Assembly: GCF_026421305.1 (NCBI RefSeq)
Contig: NZ_JAPJBQ010000001.1
Coordinates: forward strand, 310,001 to 374,000
Source of the DNA: Dyella silvae
GTDB lineage: Bacteria; Pseudomonadota; Gammaproteobacteria; Xanthomonadales; Rhodanobacteraceae
DNA length: 64,000 nucleotides
Direction of reading: 5' to 3'
Each line of letters begins with the position of its first letter. Position 1 is the stretch's first letter. Below, one piece after another: positions 63,954-64,000 of this stretch. The notes beneath the pieces were generated by a model. The model was not told where the DNA came from. It saw only the letters and a list, made by a program, of their open reading frames with translations, and did no database searches. The position numbers and the translations under genes are program-made.

Positions 63954-64000
63954 AGCAGTGCCGGGCCGCCGCACCCTTCGTTAGCCCCGCTCTGTTAACA

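Overview
This window is a stretch of a high-GC gammaproteobacterial chromosome. The gene order pyrG-kdsA-eno-ftsB-ispD-ispF-truD and surE-pcm-yqaA-nlpD, a metal-dependent type of KdsA, a cyoABCD quinol oxidase and the dispersed GGAGCGCAC...GTGCGCGAC hairpins together suggest the Xanthomonadales/Lysobacterales, most likely Rhodanobacteraceae (Dyella, Luteibacter, Rhodanobacter). The family-level placement is an inference from gene order and sequence style, not a measured result.

Layout. Bases 1-22 kb are housekeeping: parE (cut by the window edge), an aminopeptidase P, cyoABCD, pyrG-kdsA-eno-ftsB-ispD-ispF-truD, an Smr protein, surE-pcm-yqaA-nlpD, yhbY, rlmE and ftsH. A five-tRNA operon (Arg, Pro, Arg, His, Lys) with its own promoter and terminator follows at 22.1-22.8 kb. 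From 23.3 to 37.0 kb lies a polysaccharide region: a TIGR04325-type methyltransferase, a JmjC/cupin-like oxygenase, and then a tightly overlapping operon. That operon holds a Wza/GumB-like export lipoprotein, a chain-length determinant, a BY-kinase-like protein with a degenerate P-loop, an outer-membrane beta-barrel, two alpha/beta hydrolases of the exosortase-A-associated kind, galE, an exported (alpha/alpha)-barrel-like protein, a Wzx flippase and a FemAB/CelD-like acyltransferase. No glycosyltransferase, polymerase or exosortase is present in the window.

From 37.2 to 61.8 kb the content is accessory. A truncated Rhs protein runs directly into a LysR regulator that lacks its DNA-binding domain. 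Then come an isochorismatase-like hydrolase, an exported alpha/beta hydrolase and a dienelactone hydrolase, divergent from a tetR gene that overlaps a TPR regulator. After these lie a SnoaL protein, an HExxH protease, a TM2 protein, a divergent SRAP protein and several unknowns. At 50.5-52.3 kb is a compact cluster that reads as a split borosin RiPP system: a stand-alone alpha-N-methyltransferase of the OphMA/SonM kind flanked by two small paralogous proteins that share one helical leader domain and have unrelated C-terminal tails. One of the two carries a Sec signal peptide. Further on are a Vgb-like propeller, a GIY-YIG/DUF2239/DUF1330 operon, an ATP-grasp enzyme, a 2H phosphoesterase and the potassium transporter kup.

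At 61.8-63.7 kb, asnB is preceded by an apparent transcription attenuator: a 42-codon leader peptide holding seven asparagine codons in eight, mutually exclusive RNA pairings, and a strong intrinsic terminator 36 nt before asnB. This and the borosin cluster are the two most interesting items. Dispersed palindromic repeats of several families sit in the intergenic spaces throughout.
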